NCBI RefSeq assembly: GCF_034653275.1
Contig: NZ_JAYEES010000003.1
Location: forward strand, 186,001 to 250,000
Length of the DNA stretch: 64,000 nucleotides
Origin: Nitrospirillum sp034653275
GTDB taxonomy: Bacteria > Pseudomonadota > Alphaproteobacteria > Azospirillales > Azospirillaceae
Direction: 5' to 3'
Shown: one piece after another, positions 31,836-40,271 of the stretch
Numbering within the stretch: position 1 is the stretch's first letter
Layout of the letters: each line of letters opens with the position of its first letter
Notes under the pieces: generated by a model
What the model was told of the DNA's origin: nothing
What the model saw: the letters and a program-made list of their open reading frames with translations, nothing else
Database searches by the model: none
Program-made: the position numbers and the translations under genes

Positions 31836-32283
31836 GGCGTGGGTCCTATCGGTTCGGTGGGCGGCTTCAGCGGCCCGGTTGGTTCATGCCTCGTTATAAG
31901 CACCCATCGTGCCAGCGGAACGAGGTCGCCACCGTTCCGTCACCAAATCTCAATGAATTCAATCTATTATGCGGAAAAATCAGAGCCGTGGCCGTCATAA
32001 GCCTTTTTGCATAGGCCTTCTCCAAGGCCCTACATTGCTTACCGCATCGCACCCTTGGGATAGGGTCTTTTATTTGTGCAACGCATTACGCAACAGTCTG
32101 TATTCCACCCGCCGCTCTCCTGTCCGCCGATGGCGGCACTTCTTCTTTCGACGCTCCCCATACGGGTGGGTGATGGGCGAGAACCCAGACTCGTGCTAGG
32201 GTCCCGCGGGATATCACGCTCGTGTAAACACCCTGGTGGGTTCGCCCACCGCATCGCCAAGTACCCTCCGGAGACATGTTCCT
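31836..32283. other. 448-bp gene-free, relatively AT-rich leader of cheY
   Basis: No credible gene. Base composition drops well below the window average between about 31930 and 32130. It contains a perfect palindrome GGCCTT-CTCC-AAGGCC (32014-32029) and a hairpin GGTGGG-TTCG-CCCACC (32235-32250) 33 bases before cheY. The left part is the leader and promoter of the CsuA-like gene; the right part should hold the cheY promoter. Confidence 0.55.
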
Positions 32284-32673
32284 ATGGCCAAGGCCTCTGC
32301 CACCCCCGTCCTCGTTGTTGACGACTACGCCACCATGCGCCGCATCGTGCGCAACCTGCTGACCCAGATCGGCTTCACCCAGATCGAAGAGGCCGCCGAC
32401 GGCGCCGAGGCCCTGGGCAAGCTGCGCGGCTCCAACGTCGGCCTGGTCATTTCCGACTGGAACATGGAGCCCATGACCGGCCTGCAGCTGCTGAAGGAAG
32501 TGCGCGCGGACGTCCGCCTGAAGAGCACGCCCTTCATCATGGTGACCGCCGAATCGAAGACCGAGAACGTCGTTGCCGCCAAGGAAGCCGGCGTCAACAA
32601 CTACATCGTGAAGCCGTTCAACGCCGAAACGCTGAAAAAGAAGATCGAGAGCGTCCTCGGCACGCTGGAGTAA
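32284..32673 (+). CDS. cheY: chemotaxis response regulator CheY
   Basis: 129 residues, a single receiver domain. DD near the start (VLVVDDYATMRRIV), phosphorylated Asp in VISDWNM, Thr in MVTAES and Lys in YIVKPFNAETL are all present. CheY-P binds FliM to change flagellar rotation. ATG at 32284 follows CCGGAGACATGTTCCT; the frame is open further upstream. Five bp separate it from cheZ, so the pair is one operon. Confidence 0.95.
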   Translation: MAKASATPVLVVDDYATMRRIVRNLLTQIGFTQIEEAADGAEALGKLRGSNVGLVISDWNMEPMTGLQLLKEVRADVRLKSTPFIMVTAESKTENVVAAKEAGVNNYIVKPFNAETLKKKIESVLGTLE

Positions 32674-32678
32674 CCCGC

Positions 32679-33518
32679 ATGGGCCAGAAGACGGGTGTGG
32701 TTGAAACGGCGGCCCTCACGGCCGCCGATTACACGGCTATTGAGGCCGAGTTGCTGAACGATCCGCGGACCCGCGCCTTTCTGGAAAAGCGCGACGCCCA
32801 CATGCGGAACGTGGGCGCGTCCACCGGCGGGGATTTGCTGGGCATCCTACGGGCCGAGGTCGGCAAGCTGCAGTCCATGAGCCATCAGCTGAGCGAAGGC
32901 AGCATCGCCATCGCCGGCCAGCATCCGCACATGCACATGATGCGGCAGGAACTGCGGCAGCTGTCCTCGCACATCGAGCAGACCAAGCAGGAAATCGCCC
33001 AGATGGTGCCCAAGGATTCGGCCAACAGCCGCATCCTGGCCGCCACCTCGGAACTGGACGCCATCGTCACCGCCACGGAACGGGCGACCAGCGATATCCT
33101 GTCCGCCGCGGAGGCCATCCAGGCCACCACCGAACGTCTGGCCCGCACCGGCCACATCGACGTGATCGAGATCGCCACCGATATCGAAAACCACGTCATG
33201 TCCATCCTGCTGGCCTGCAGCTTCCAGGACATCACCGGCCAGCGCACCACCAAGGTGGTGAACACGTTGCGCTATATCGAGCATCGCGTGGCGGCGATGA
33301 TCGGCATCTGGGGGGTGGAGGGCAACGGCGACCCGATGATGTCGACCAAGCCCGGCGACACCCGCCCGGACGCCCACCTGCTGAACGGCCCGGCCCTGAC
33401 GGACGTCAGCCAGGACAACATCGACGCCCTGTTCAACGCCGCCGGTGACGAGGCGCCCAAGCCCGCCAAGCCCACCGGTCCCAGCAGCCAGTCGGACATC
33501 GACGCCCTGTTCGATTAA
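32679..33518 (+). CDS. cheZ: protein phosphatase CheZ
   Basis: 279 residues, mostly alpha-helical. The active-site region LLACSFQDITGQRTTKVV contains the catalytic Gln and Asp of CheZ, which dephosphorylates CheY-P. The C-terminus, where CheZ binds CheY, has two related peptides: SQDNIDALFN (about 244-253) and SQSDIDALFD (270-279), joined by an Ala/Pro/Lys linker. Both also resemble the FliM N-terminal CheY-binding peptide. Directly after cheY. A terminator follows at 33561. Confidence 0.92.
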   Translation: MGQKTGVVETAALTAADYTAIEAELLNDPRTRAFLEKRDAHMRNVGASTGGDLLGILRAEVGKLQSMSHQLSEGSIAIAGQHPHMHMMRQELRQLSSHIEQTKQEIAQMVPKDSANSRILAATSELDAIVTATERATSDILSAAEAIQATTERLARTGHIDVIEIATDIENHVMSILLACSFQDITGQRTTKVVNTLRYIEHRVAAMIGIWGVEGNGDPMMSTKPGDTRPDAHLLNGPALTDVSQDNIDALFNAAGDEAPKPAKPTGPSSQSDIDALFD

Positions 33519-33560
33519 GACCGCCGCCCGAGGGGCGGCACGCCAGCATCTGAAAGTGTT

Positions 33561-33594
33561 GAAAGCGGTCCGTCAAAGGCCGCTTTCGCATTTT
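33561..33594 (+). terminator. probable terminator of cheYZ
   Basis: GAAAGCGG - 11 bases - CCGCTTTC then GCATTTT. A second small hairpin GCCGCC-CGAG-GGGCGGC sits at about 33521 directly after the cheZ stop. Confidence 0.7.
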
Positions 33595-33733
33595 CGGGCC
33601 TTGCGGTTTCTTCGCCTTGGGCACACCCTGCGACTTGACCATTTGGTCAGGTTATGGCGGTGTCGCCATGCCACCCTGTTGGTACCGCCCTATCCCACCT
33701 TCCGCATCACCGGATCAGGAGACGCCGACGGCC

Positions 33734-34186
33734 ATGACCGCCACCCCGCCCGCCCCGGCCCCGACCCCGGCCGTGCCCGAGCTGTTCGCCGCCGCCGCGT
33801 CCGCGCGTGGCCATGCCCACGCGCCCTATTCCCGTTTCCTGGTGGGGGCGGCCCTGCGCACGCCGGATGGCGCCGTCTTCGCCGGCGGCAACGTGGAAAA
33901 CGCGGCCTATCCCCAGGGCCAGTGCGCGGAGGCCAGCGCCATCGGCGCCATGGTCGCGGGCGGAAAGAAGCGCATCGCCGAGATCGTGGTCATCGGCGCG
34001 CCGGCCGACCCGGCCGCGGACGCGTCGGGCCTGTGCACGCCCTGCGGCGGCTGCCGCCAGCGCCTGCGCGAATTCTCCACCCCCGACACTCTGATCCATG
34101 TGGCGGGGCCGGAGGGGGTGCGTGCCACCTTCACCATGGACCAGTTGCTGCCCTTCTCCTTCGGGCCGGACAACTTAAGTTTCTAA
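33734..34186 (+). CDS. cdd: cytidine deaminase
   Basis: 150 residues. Deaminates cytidine and deoxycytidine to the uridines for salvage. The zinc site is complete: NVENAAYPQGQCAEASAIGAM (Cys and catalytic Glu) and CTPCGGCRQRLREFS (two Cys). YSRFLVGAAL is the usual N-terminal substrate segment. The start at 33734 follows AGGAGACG. First of the salvage genes cdd-deoC-deoA, which turn nucleosides into bases and sugar phosphate. Confidence 0.96.
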   Translation: MTATPPAPAPTPAVPELFAAAASARGHAHAPYSRFLVGAALRTPDGAVFAGGNVENAAYPQGQCAEASAIGAMVAGGKKRIAEIVVIGAPADPAADASGLCTPCGGCRQRLREFSTPDTLIHVAGPEGVRATFTMDQLLPFSFGPDNLSF

Positions 34187-34225
34187 TCGGGTTACGTTCC
34201 CAATCGGGTTGAGCCGCCGACCGCC

Positions 34226-35035
34226 ATGACCGATCCGCAATCGCCAGAGGGCCAGGAATTGGCCCGCCGTGCCCTGCCGCTGCTGGACCTGACCAGCCTC
34301 AACGAGGAAGAGGACGAGGCCACGACCGACGCGCTGTGCGCCCGGGCCGTCAGCCCGGCCGGCCGCGTGGCCGCCGTCTGCCTGTGGCCCAGCTTCGTTC
34401 CCCAGGCGCGCGCGCGCCTGGCCGGCACGGGCGTGCGCATCGCCACGGTGGTGAACTTCCCCGGCGGCAGCCTGTCGCCGGAAAAGGTGGCGGAGCAGAC
34501 CCTGGCCGCCCTGGCCGACGGCGCCGACGAGATCGACGTGGTCATCCCCTACCACAGCATCATGCACTACCCCAACAGCACCCAGCCCGATGAGGTGCTG
34601 GCCGCCACGCGCGAGGCGGCGGGCGACGCCGTCATGAAGGTCATCCTGGAGACCGGCAGCCTGGCCAAGCCCGTCTTCATCGAAAGGGCGGTGGAGATCG
34701 CCGTGCGCAACGGCGCCGATTTCCTGAAGACCTCCACCGGCAAGGTGCAGATCGGCGCCACCCTGGGGGCCGCCCGCATCATGCTGGAAGCCTGCCGCGA
34801 CAGCCTGAAGCCGGACGACGACGGCCCCCCCCGCCGGCCCGTGGGCTTCAAGGCGTCCGGCGGCATCCGCGACCTGGACGGGGCGCGGGACTACCTGGCG
34901 CTGGCGGACAAGATCTGCGGCCCCGGCTGGGTCAGCCCCGCCACCTTCCGCTTCGGCGCCTCGGGCCTGCTGGACGCCCTGCTGGCGGCCTTGGGCCAGG
35001 GCGACGGACACCCGGCGGTATCCAGCGGGTACTGA
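34226..35035 (+). CDS. deoC: deoxyribose-phosphate aldolase
   Basis: 269 residues. DeoC cleaves 2-deoxyribose 5-phosphate to glyceraldehyde 3-phosphate and acetaldehyde. LLDLTSLNEEEDEATTDALC, VVNFPGGSLSPE, EIDVVIPY, MKVILETG, the Schiff-base Lys in ADFLKTSTGK and GFKASGGIRD are all there. It matches the longer (about 260-residue) DeoC form. Between cdd and deoA, 39 bp and 68 bp gaps. Confidence 0.97.
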   Translation: MTDPQSPEGQELARRALPLLDLTSLNEEEDEATTDALCARAVSPAGRVAAVCLWPSFVPQARARLAGTGVRIATVVNFPGGSLSPEKVAEQTLAALADGADEIDVVIPYHSIMHYPNSTQPDEVLAATREAAGDAVMKVILETGSLAKPVFIERAVEIAVRNGADFLKTSTGKVQIGATLGAARIMLEACRDSLKPDDDGPPRRPVGFKASGGIRDLDGARDYLALADKICGPGWVSPATFRFGASGLLDALLAALGQGDGHPAVSSGY

Positions 35036-35103
35036 GCCCCTTCCATCGACCCTTTCCGCGCCGCCCCATCGGCGGGCGCCCCTATTCGCGAACGGACCAT
35101 CCC

Positions 35104-36426
35104 ATGCTTCCCCAAGAAATCATCCGCCAGAAGCGTGACGGCGGCCGCCTGGCCGCCGCCGACATCACCGACTTCGTGCGCGGCCTGACCGACGGCCGCG
35201 TCACCGAGGGCCAGGCCGCCGCCTTCGCCATGGCCGTCTATTTCCAGGGGCTGGAGATGGAGGAGCGGGTGGCCCTGACCCGCGCCATGACCCAGTCCGG
35301 CACGGTGATGGAATGGCGCTCGCAAAACCTGCCCGGCCCCATCCTGGACAAGCATTCCACCGGCGGCGTCGGCGACAAGGTCAGCCTGCTGTTGGCGCCC
35401 CTGGTGGCGGCCTGCGGCGGCTTCGTGCCCATGCTGTCCGGCCGGGGCCTGGGCCATACCGGCGGCACCTTCGACAAGATGGAAAGCATCCCCGGCTATG
35501 TCGTGCAGCCGGACCTGGCGAAACTGCGCCAGGTGGTGCGCGAGGTGGGCTGCGCCGTCATCGGCGCCACGTCCGACCTGGCGCCCGCCGACCGCCGCCT
35601 CTATTCCATCCGCGACGTGACCGCGACGGTGGAAAGCATCGACCTCATCACCGCCTCCATCCTGTCCAAGAAGCTGGCCGCCGGGCTGGACGGCCTGGTC
35701 ATGGACGTGAAGTTCGGCAGCGGCGCCTTCATGGCCCAGTACGATGACGCCCGGGCCCTGGCCCGCAGCATCGCCAGCGTGGCGCGCGGCGCCGGCCTGC
35801 CCACCGTGTCGCTGCTGACCGACATGAACGAGGTGCTGGGCACCACCGCCGGCAACGCGGTGGAGGTGGCGGAGTGCGTGGCCATCCTGAAGGGCGAGGC
35901 GCCGGAGGCCCGCCTGTGGGACGTGACGCGGGAGCTGACGGCCGAACTGGTGCTGCTGGGCAAGCTGGCCGCCGACCTCGATGAGGCGCGGGCCAAGGTG
36001 GACCGGGCCCTGGCCGACGGCAGCGCCGCCGACCGCTTCAGCCGCATGGTGACCGCCCTGGGCGGCCCGGCCGACTTCCTGGAACGGTCGGAGACGTACC
36101 TGGCGGCGGCGCCGGTGGTCCGCGACATCCATGCGGTGGAAGCGGGCATCGTCACCGCCGTGGACACCCGCGCCGTGGGCATCGCCGTGGTGGCCCTGGG
36201 CGGCGGCCGCACCCGGCCGCAGGATGGCGTGGACCATCGCGTCGGCTTCACCGGCATCGCCGGCCTGGGCGACCAGGTCGATCCCACCGGCCGGCCGCTG
36301 GCGCGCGTGCACGCCGCGACCGAGGCGGACGCCGATGCCGCCGTGGCGGCCTTGGCGGCGGCCTTCACGCTGGACAACGGTCCGGCCCGGCGCGGCCCCA
36401 CGGTGACGGAGCGTATCGTCGGTTGA
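35104..36426 (+). CDS. deoA: thymidine phosphorylase
   Basis: 440 residues. Phosphorolysis of thymidine to thymine and deoxyribose 1-phosphate. The family signature SGRGLGHTGGTFDKMESI, the phosphate-binding DKHSTGGVGDKVSL and KKLAAGLDGLVMDVKFG are intact, with N-terminal helical domain IIRQKRDGGRL. Normal length for DeoA. Last gene of the cdd-deoC-deoA run, followed by a terminator. A phosphopentomutase is not in the window. Confidence 0.97.
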   Translation: MLPQEIIRQKRDGGRLAAADITDFVRGLTDGRVTEGQAAAFAMAVYFQGLEMEERVALTRAMTQSGTVMEWRSQNLPGPILDKHSTGGVGDKVSLLLAPLVAACGGFVPMLSGRGLGHTGGTFDKMESIPGYVVQPDLAKLRQVVREVGCAVIGATSDLAPADRRLYSIRDVTATVESIDLITASILSKKLAAGLDGLVMDVKFGSGAFMAQYDDARALARSIASVARGAGLPTVSLLTDMNEVLGTTAGNAVEVAECVAILKGEAPEARLWDVTRELTAELVLLGKLAADLDEARAKVDRALADGSAADRFSRMVTALGGPADFLERSETYLAAAPVVRDIHAVEAGIVTAVDTRAVGIAVVALGGGRTRPQDGVDHRVGFTGIAGLGDQVDPTGRPLARVHAATEADADAAVAALAAAFTLDNGPARRGPTVTERIVG

Positions 36427-36746
36427 TGACCCGGCGCGAGGCCCCGGCCATCATTGGCTAAAGCGGCCACGACGCCGTCACGCACATGTATCAGGGGGCC
36501 CACCGTCCCCCTGATTTCAGAACTCGCCCAAGGAGAATACCAGCGGGTCTTGGCGGCTTGACCGCCACTATCGGGGGCATCCTTTCGGATCTGGCCCCCT
36601 GTTCTCGCATTTATTGCATTCTTGACGGTAAACGGCCATGATTCGCTGGCGTCGTTGGGATGTCGGAATGACCACCCGCGATTCGTCCCCTGGTCCCCTG
36701 AGACGCCGGCCCGCCGGCCCTCGCCGCCTTGAAGCCTGCCGCCCCC
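36427..36746. other. 320-bp gene-free region with terminator and structured leader
   Basis: Holds the deoA terminator (36490-36518), then a long bulged hairpin GGGGGC-ATCC-TTTC-GGAT-(CTG)-GCCCCC at 36573-36599, then a less GC-rich stretch around 36605-36640 that likely carries the promoter of the following response-regulator gene. Confidence 0.55.
36490..36518 (+). terminator. terminator of deoA
   Basis: ATCAGGGGG / CCCCCTGAT perfect 9-bp stem, 8-base loop, followed by TTC. Confidence 0.75.
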
Positions 36747-37733
36747 ATGGCCACCGATCTCAGCAAGATCCAGACCCTGCTGGTTGATGCCGACCTGAAC
36801 ACCCGGCGCATCCTGCGCGCCATGCTGGCCCGCATGGGCATGGACAAGGTGACGGAGCATGCCAACCTAACCGACGCCGCCGGCAGCCCGGCCACCATTG
36901 ACCTGGTCATCCTGGACGCCGACCAGGCGGAGGGGGCCGCCCTGCGCTGGATCCACGCCATCCGCCACGGACTGACGACGCTGAACCCCTTCGTGGGCGC
37001 CATCGTCATGACCTGGAATCCCACCCAACAGATGATGATCCGTTTCGCCGGTTCCGGCGCGGACGACATCCTGGTGAAGCCCTATTCGCCCAAGCAGGTG
37101 CAGGACCGGCTGGTCAACCTGATCGAGAACCGCAAGAAGTTCGTCGTCACCAGCGACTATATCGGGCCGGACCGCCGCCGCAGCCCCCGCGAGGGCCAGG
37201 TGGTGCAGTTGATCGACGTGCCCAACCCCCTGCGCCTGAAGTGCACGGGGGAGTTCGACCGCGTGAACATCCATGAGCTGACGGCCCACGCCGCCCAGGT
37301 CATCGATTCGGAAAAGGTGATCCGCCACGGCTTCCAGGTGGCGTTCCTGGTGGAGTTCGCCCTGCCCGGCCTGTCGGTGCATCCGCCGGAAAAGCGCGCC
37401 ATGGACCACGCCCTGCGGGTGGCCCATGTGCTGGAAGACCTGGAGCGGCGCCTGCCCCCGGGGGACCTGCGGCTGGAGGCCACCACCCATGTCCGCCGCA
37501 TGGAAAACCTGCTGGGTATCCTGAAGGCCCGCGGCGCCCTGCCCGCCGACGAGGTGGAGGCGTTGCGCCGCGAGGCCCACGCCCTGATGGGCCTGACCAG
37601 CCGGGTGGATGATCCGGAAAAGCGCATGAACGAGGTGCTGGCCGCCGTCGCCGGCTATCGCACCCGCCTGGACCAGCTGACCCTGGCCAAGACCACCGAG
37701 GCGGCGGCCGCCGCCGGCGGCGCCAGCGCGTAA
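36747..37733 (+). CDS. receiver-domain protein with uncharacterised helical C-terminus
   Basis: 328 residues. The first 125 form a receiver domain: TLLVDADLNTRRILRAML, putative phosphoacceptor in VILDADQ, MTWNPT and the Lys in ILVKPYSP. The acidic pair is DAD rather than DD. After a linker (GPDRRRSPRE) come about 180 residues of unrecognised, largely helical sequence (NPLRLKCTGEFDRVNIHELTAHAAQVI). No DNA-binding motif or enzyme is evident, so it may act by protein contact. ATG at 36747 is preferred over a TTG at 36729. No histidine kinase nearby. Confidence 0.82.
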   Translation: MATDLSKIQTLLVDADLNTRRILRAMLARMGMDKVTEHANLTDAAGSPATIDLVILDADQAEGAALRWIHAIRHGLTTLNPFVGAIVMTWNPTQQMMIRFAGSGADDILVKPYSPKQVQDRLVNLIENRKKFVVTSDYIGPDRRRSPREGQVVQLIDVPNPLRLKCTGEFDRVNIHELTAHAAQVIDSEKVIRHGFQVAFLVEFALPGLSVHPPEKRAMDHALRVAHVLEDLERRLPPGDLRLEATTHVRRMENLLGILKARGALPADEVEALRREAHALMGLTSRVDDPEKRMNEVLAAVAGYRTRLDQLTLAKTTEAAAAAGGASA

Positions 37734-37836
37734 GCCCCTGCGGCATAAGCCCGCCGGAGGCCAAGCGGGTGGCGCCCCTGGGGTCGCCCACGGTATGGTT
37801 GCCGCCCGACCACCCCTGAGCCCGTCCCCGAAGCCC

Positions 37837-38997
37837 ATGGCCCCGCACGACCACGACCATCCCAAGTCCGCCCCGGCGCACGGCCACGATCACGGGCATG
37901 AGCATGAGCATGAGCATGAGCATGAGCATAGCCATGACCACAGCTGCGCCGGGCATGACCATGGGCACGATCATCACGGCCCCGGTGCGCATGATCACGG
38001 CCACCATGATCACGGGCCTCACGATCACAGCCACGATGATGGTCATGGCCACGACCATGCCGGTCACGATCACGACCACCATGGCCACAGCCATGGCCTG
38101 GGTGGCCACCACCATGCCGCCCCGGCCGACGCCGGCACGGCCTTCGCCATCGGCATCACCCTGAACCTGGCCTATGTGGGGGCGGAAGCGTTCTACGGCT
38201 TCGTCAGCAACTCGCTGGCCCTGCTGGCGGACGCCGGCCATAACCTGTCCGACGTGCTGGGCCTGGCCGCCAGCTGGGTGGCGGTGATCCTGGCGCGGCG
38301 CCGGCCCTCAAGCCGCTACACCTACGGCCTGGGCGGCAGCTCCATCCTGGCGGCGCTGGCCAACGCGGTGGCCCTGCTGCTGGTCACGGGCGGCATCGCC
38401 TGGGAAGCCGTGCGTCGCTTCAGCGAGCCCGAGCCCGCCGCCCCCACCATCATGATGTGGGTCGCGGCCGGTGGCATCCTGGTCAACGGCGGCACGGCCC
38501 TGCTGTTCATGCGCGGGTCGGAACATGACTTGAACCTGCGCGGCGCCTTCCTGCACCTGGCGTCCGACGCCCTGGTCACGCTGGGCGTGGTCATCGCTGG
38601 CGCCCTGATCCTGTGGACGGGATGGACTTGGCTGGACCCGGTCATCAGCCTGGTCATCAGCGTGGTGATCGTGCTGGGCACCTGGTCGCTGCTGCGCGAA
38701 TCGCTGAACCTGGCCCTGGACGCCGTGCCGGCCGGGGTGGATCTGGCCGCCGTGCGCGCCTATCTGGCGGCCCTGCCCGGCGTGGCGGAGGTGCACGACC
38801 TGCACGTCTGGGCGCTCAGCACCACCGACACCGCCCTGACCGCCCATCTGGTCCGCCCCGACAATCGCGATGGCGACCCGCTACTGGCCCAAATCTGCCG
38901 TGAGCTGAAGACCCGCTTCCGCATCAACCACGCCACCGTGCAGATCGAGACCGGCCATGGCGAGCCCTGCGCCCTGGCGCCGGACAGCGTGGTGTGA
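37837..38997 (+). CDS. cation diffusion facilitator (CzcD/ZitB/DmeF-like)
   Basis: 386 residues. An 85-residue His/Asp/Glu-rich cytoplasmic head precedes six membrane helices. Metal sites are HNLSD (LLADAGHNLSDVLG) in helix 2 and HLASDA in helix 5, the HxxxD pair of zinc-transporting CDFs. The C-terminal domain has VAEVHDLHVWALS. Exports Zn2+, Co2+ or similar against protons; the very long His head suggests metal buffering or sensing. The head contains five exact GAGCAT repeats. An ATG at 37795 is also in frame. Confidence 0.94.
   Translation: MAPHDHDHPKSAPAHGHDHGHEHEHEHEHEHSHDHSCAGHDHGHDHHGPGAHDHGHHDHGPHDHSHDDGHGHDHAGHDHDHHGHSHGLGGHHHAAPADAGTAFAIGITLNLAYVGAEAFYGFVSNSLALLADAGHNLSDVLGLAASWVAVILARRRPSSRYTYGLGGSSILAALANAVALLLVTGGIAWEAVRRFSEPEPAAPTIMMWVAAGGILVNGGTALLFMRGSEHDLNLRGAFLHLASDALVTLGVVIAGALILWTGWTWLDPVISLVISVVIVLGTWSLLRESLNLALDAVPAGVDLAAVRAYLAALPGVAEVHDLHVWALSTTDTALTAHLVRPDNRDGDPLLAQICRELKTRFRINHATVQIETGHGEPCALAPDSVV
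37900..37929 (+). repeat. five tandem GAGCAT hexamers encoding (Glu-His)5
   Basis: Perfect hexanucleotide microsatellite inside the His-rich head of the CDF transporter. Gain or loss of a unit keeps the frame and changes the number of Glu-His pairs. Confidence 0.97.
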
Positions 38998-39000
38998 CCC

Positions 39001-39372
39001 CTATTCCGCGTCTTTATGGCACGACGCCTTGGTCGCGCCGCCGGCCTCGCACAGCATGCCGGTCGAGGATCTGAAGTTGCCGCCGGCAACCCGGCGCATG
39101 CTGACGCCGTTGCTGAATTGCACCCAGCTGCCAGCCCCCCAATGGGCGGTGATGCCGTTGGAGAAAGACAGGCTGCCATCCGGCAGGCGGAAGACCGCCA
39201 CGCCGTTGTCGTAGTGGATGACGCCCTTCTCCTCCGTCGCCGACAGGCCGTTGGTGCATTCCACTTGGGCCACCGCCCCCTGGGGTATCCCCTCGTCCTT
39301 CTGCTCGCAGAAGAATGGGGTCTTGCCGCCGGTCAGCACCAGGGCGTAGACGGCCACTTCAAGGACGGTCAT
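39001..39372 (-). CDS. hypothetical protein
   Basis: 123 residues, family not recognised. A short hydrophobic start (VLEVAVYALVLTGG) could be a weak signal peptide. Four Cys (FFCEQ, VECTNG, MLCEAGG, SCHKD) suggest disulphides and export. The middle has repeating beta-like phrases: YDNGVAVFRLPDGSLSFSNG and VQFSNGVSMRRVAGG. Convergent with the CDF gene, 3 bp apart. Confidence 0.6.
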   Translation of the reverse strand: MTVLEVAVYALVLTGGKTPFFCEQKDEGIPQGAVAQVECTNGLSATEEKGVIHYDNGVAVFRLPDGSLSFSNGITAHWGAGSWVQFSNGVSMRRVAGGNFRSSTGMLCEAGGATKASCHKDAE

Positions 39373-39439
39373 GGGGCCTCTTGCGGGAGAAAGGGGGCAG
39401 GGCGCGCCATTTTCCGCCTATCCGCATTCCCCGTCAATT

Positions 39440-40209
39440 TCAGGACGCCCGCGTGGCCACGATGAACAGCCGGCGGAAGGGGAACAGGGTGCGGCCGTCG
39501 GCACGGCGCGGATAGGCGGCGGCCAGGGCCGCGCGATACCGCTCCATGAAATCCGCCAGTTCAGCACCCCGCAGCGTTTCCAGCACGGGCAGCATGGCCG
39601 TCGCCTTGGTCCATTCCAGCACCGGGTCGGGACCATCCAGGACGTGCAGATACTCCGTCTCCCACACGTCCACGTGCGACGCGGCCGGGGCCAGCCAGTC
39701 GTAATACTGGGCCGGATCGTGCACCGGCGCCTCGCGCAGCCGGCCCTCCAGCGCCGCCGCCCAGGGCCCCTCCGCCGCAACCTGGCGCAACAGGGTGTGG
39801 GAGGGGGAGGCGAAGTTGCGCGGCATCTGCACCGCCATCACGCCGCCGGGCGACACCCCCTTGAACAGGCGGGGAACAGGGTCCCGTGCCCCTCCACCCA
39901 CTGCAGGGCCGCGTTGGAGAACAGCACGTCCACCGGCGCCTTGGGCGTCCACTGACGGATGTCCCCCAGTTCCCAGGCCACGCGGGCGTCCAGCAGGGCG
40001 GCGCGCCCCAGCATGGCGGCGGAACTGTCGATGCCCGCCACCTCCGCCGCCGACCAGCGGCTGGCCAGCGCCATGGTCAGCTTGCCGGCGCCGCAGCCCA
40101 GGTCCACCACGGTGGCGGGCTTGCACGGCGGCAAGGCCGCGATGAGGTCATGCCCCGGGCGGGCGCGGGCCGCCTCGAACAAACCGTACTGCGCGGGATC
40201 CCAGGCCAT
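39440..40209 (-). pseudogene. tam: trans-aconitate 2-methyltransferase, frameshifted
   Basis: Two frames together make a full-length Tam-like SAM methyltransferase. The first (from 40209, MAWDPAQYGLFEAARARPG) has VVDLGCGAGKLT, the SAM-binding motif I, and LFSNAALQWVEGHGTLFP, then runs into unrelated residues and a stop at 39838. The second frame resumes at RLFKGVSPGGVMAVQMPRNF and continues to VATRAS at 39440. The switch lies at the four-G run 39871-39874 (CCCC on the coding strand); one more C would restore the frame. It could be a true mutation or a sequencing error. Tam methylates trans-aconitate. Confidence 0.85.
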
Positions 40210-40271
40210 GGGCGGCTCCTCCTTCCTCTTGGTTCCACCTTATATGTGGGGCCGAATCGGCCGAACGCGAC

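Noticed and set aside
31969..32199. 76-residue open frame in the cheY leader
   Set aside because: Short, no Shine-Dalgarno, mixed basic/aromatic residues unlike real proteins of this genome; the region reads as noncoding.
37840..38110. His-codon repeats considered as a CRISPR or minisatellite array
   Set aside because: They are inside a clear CDF transporter gene and encode its His-rich head; there are no uniform repeats with spacers.
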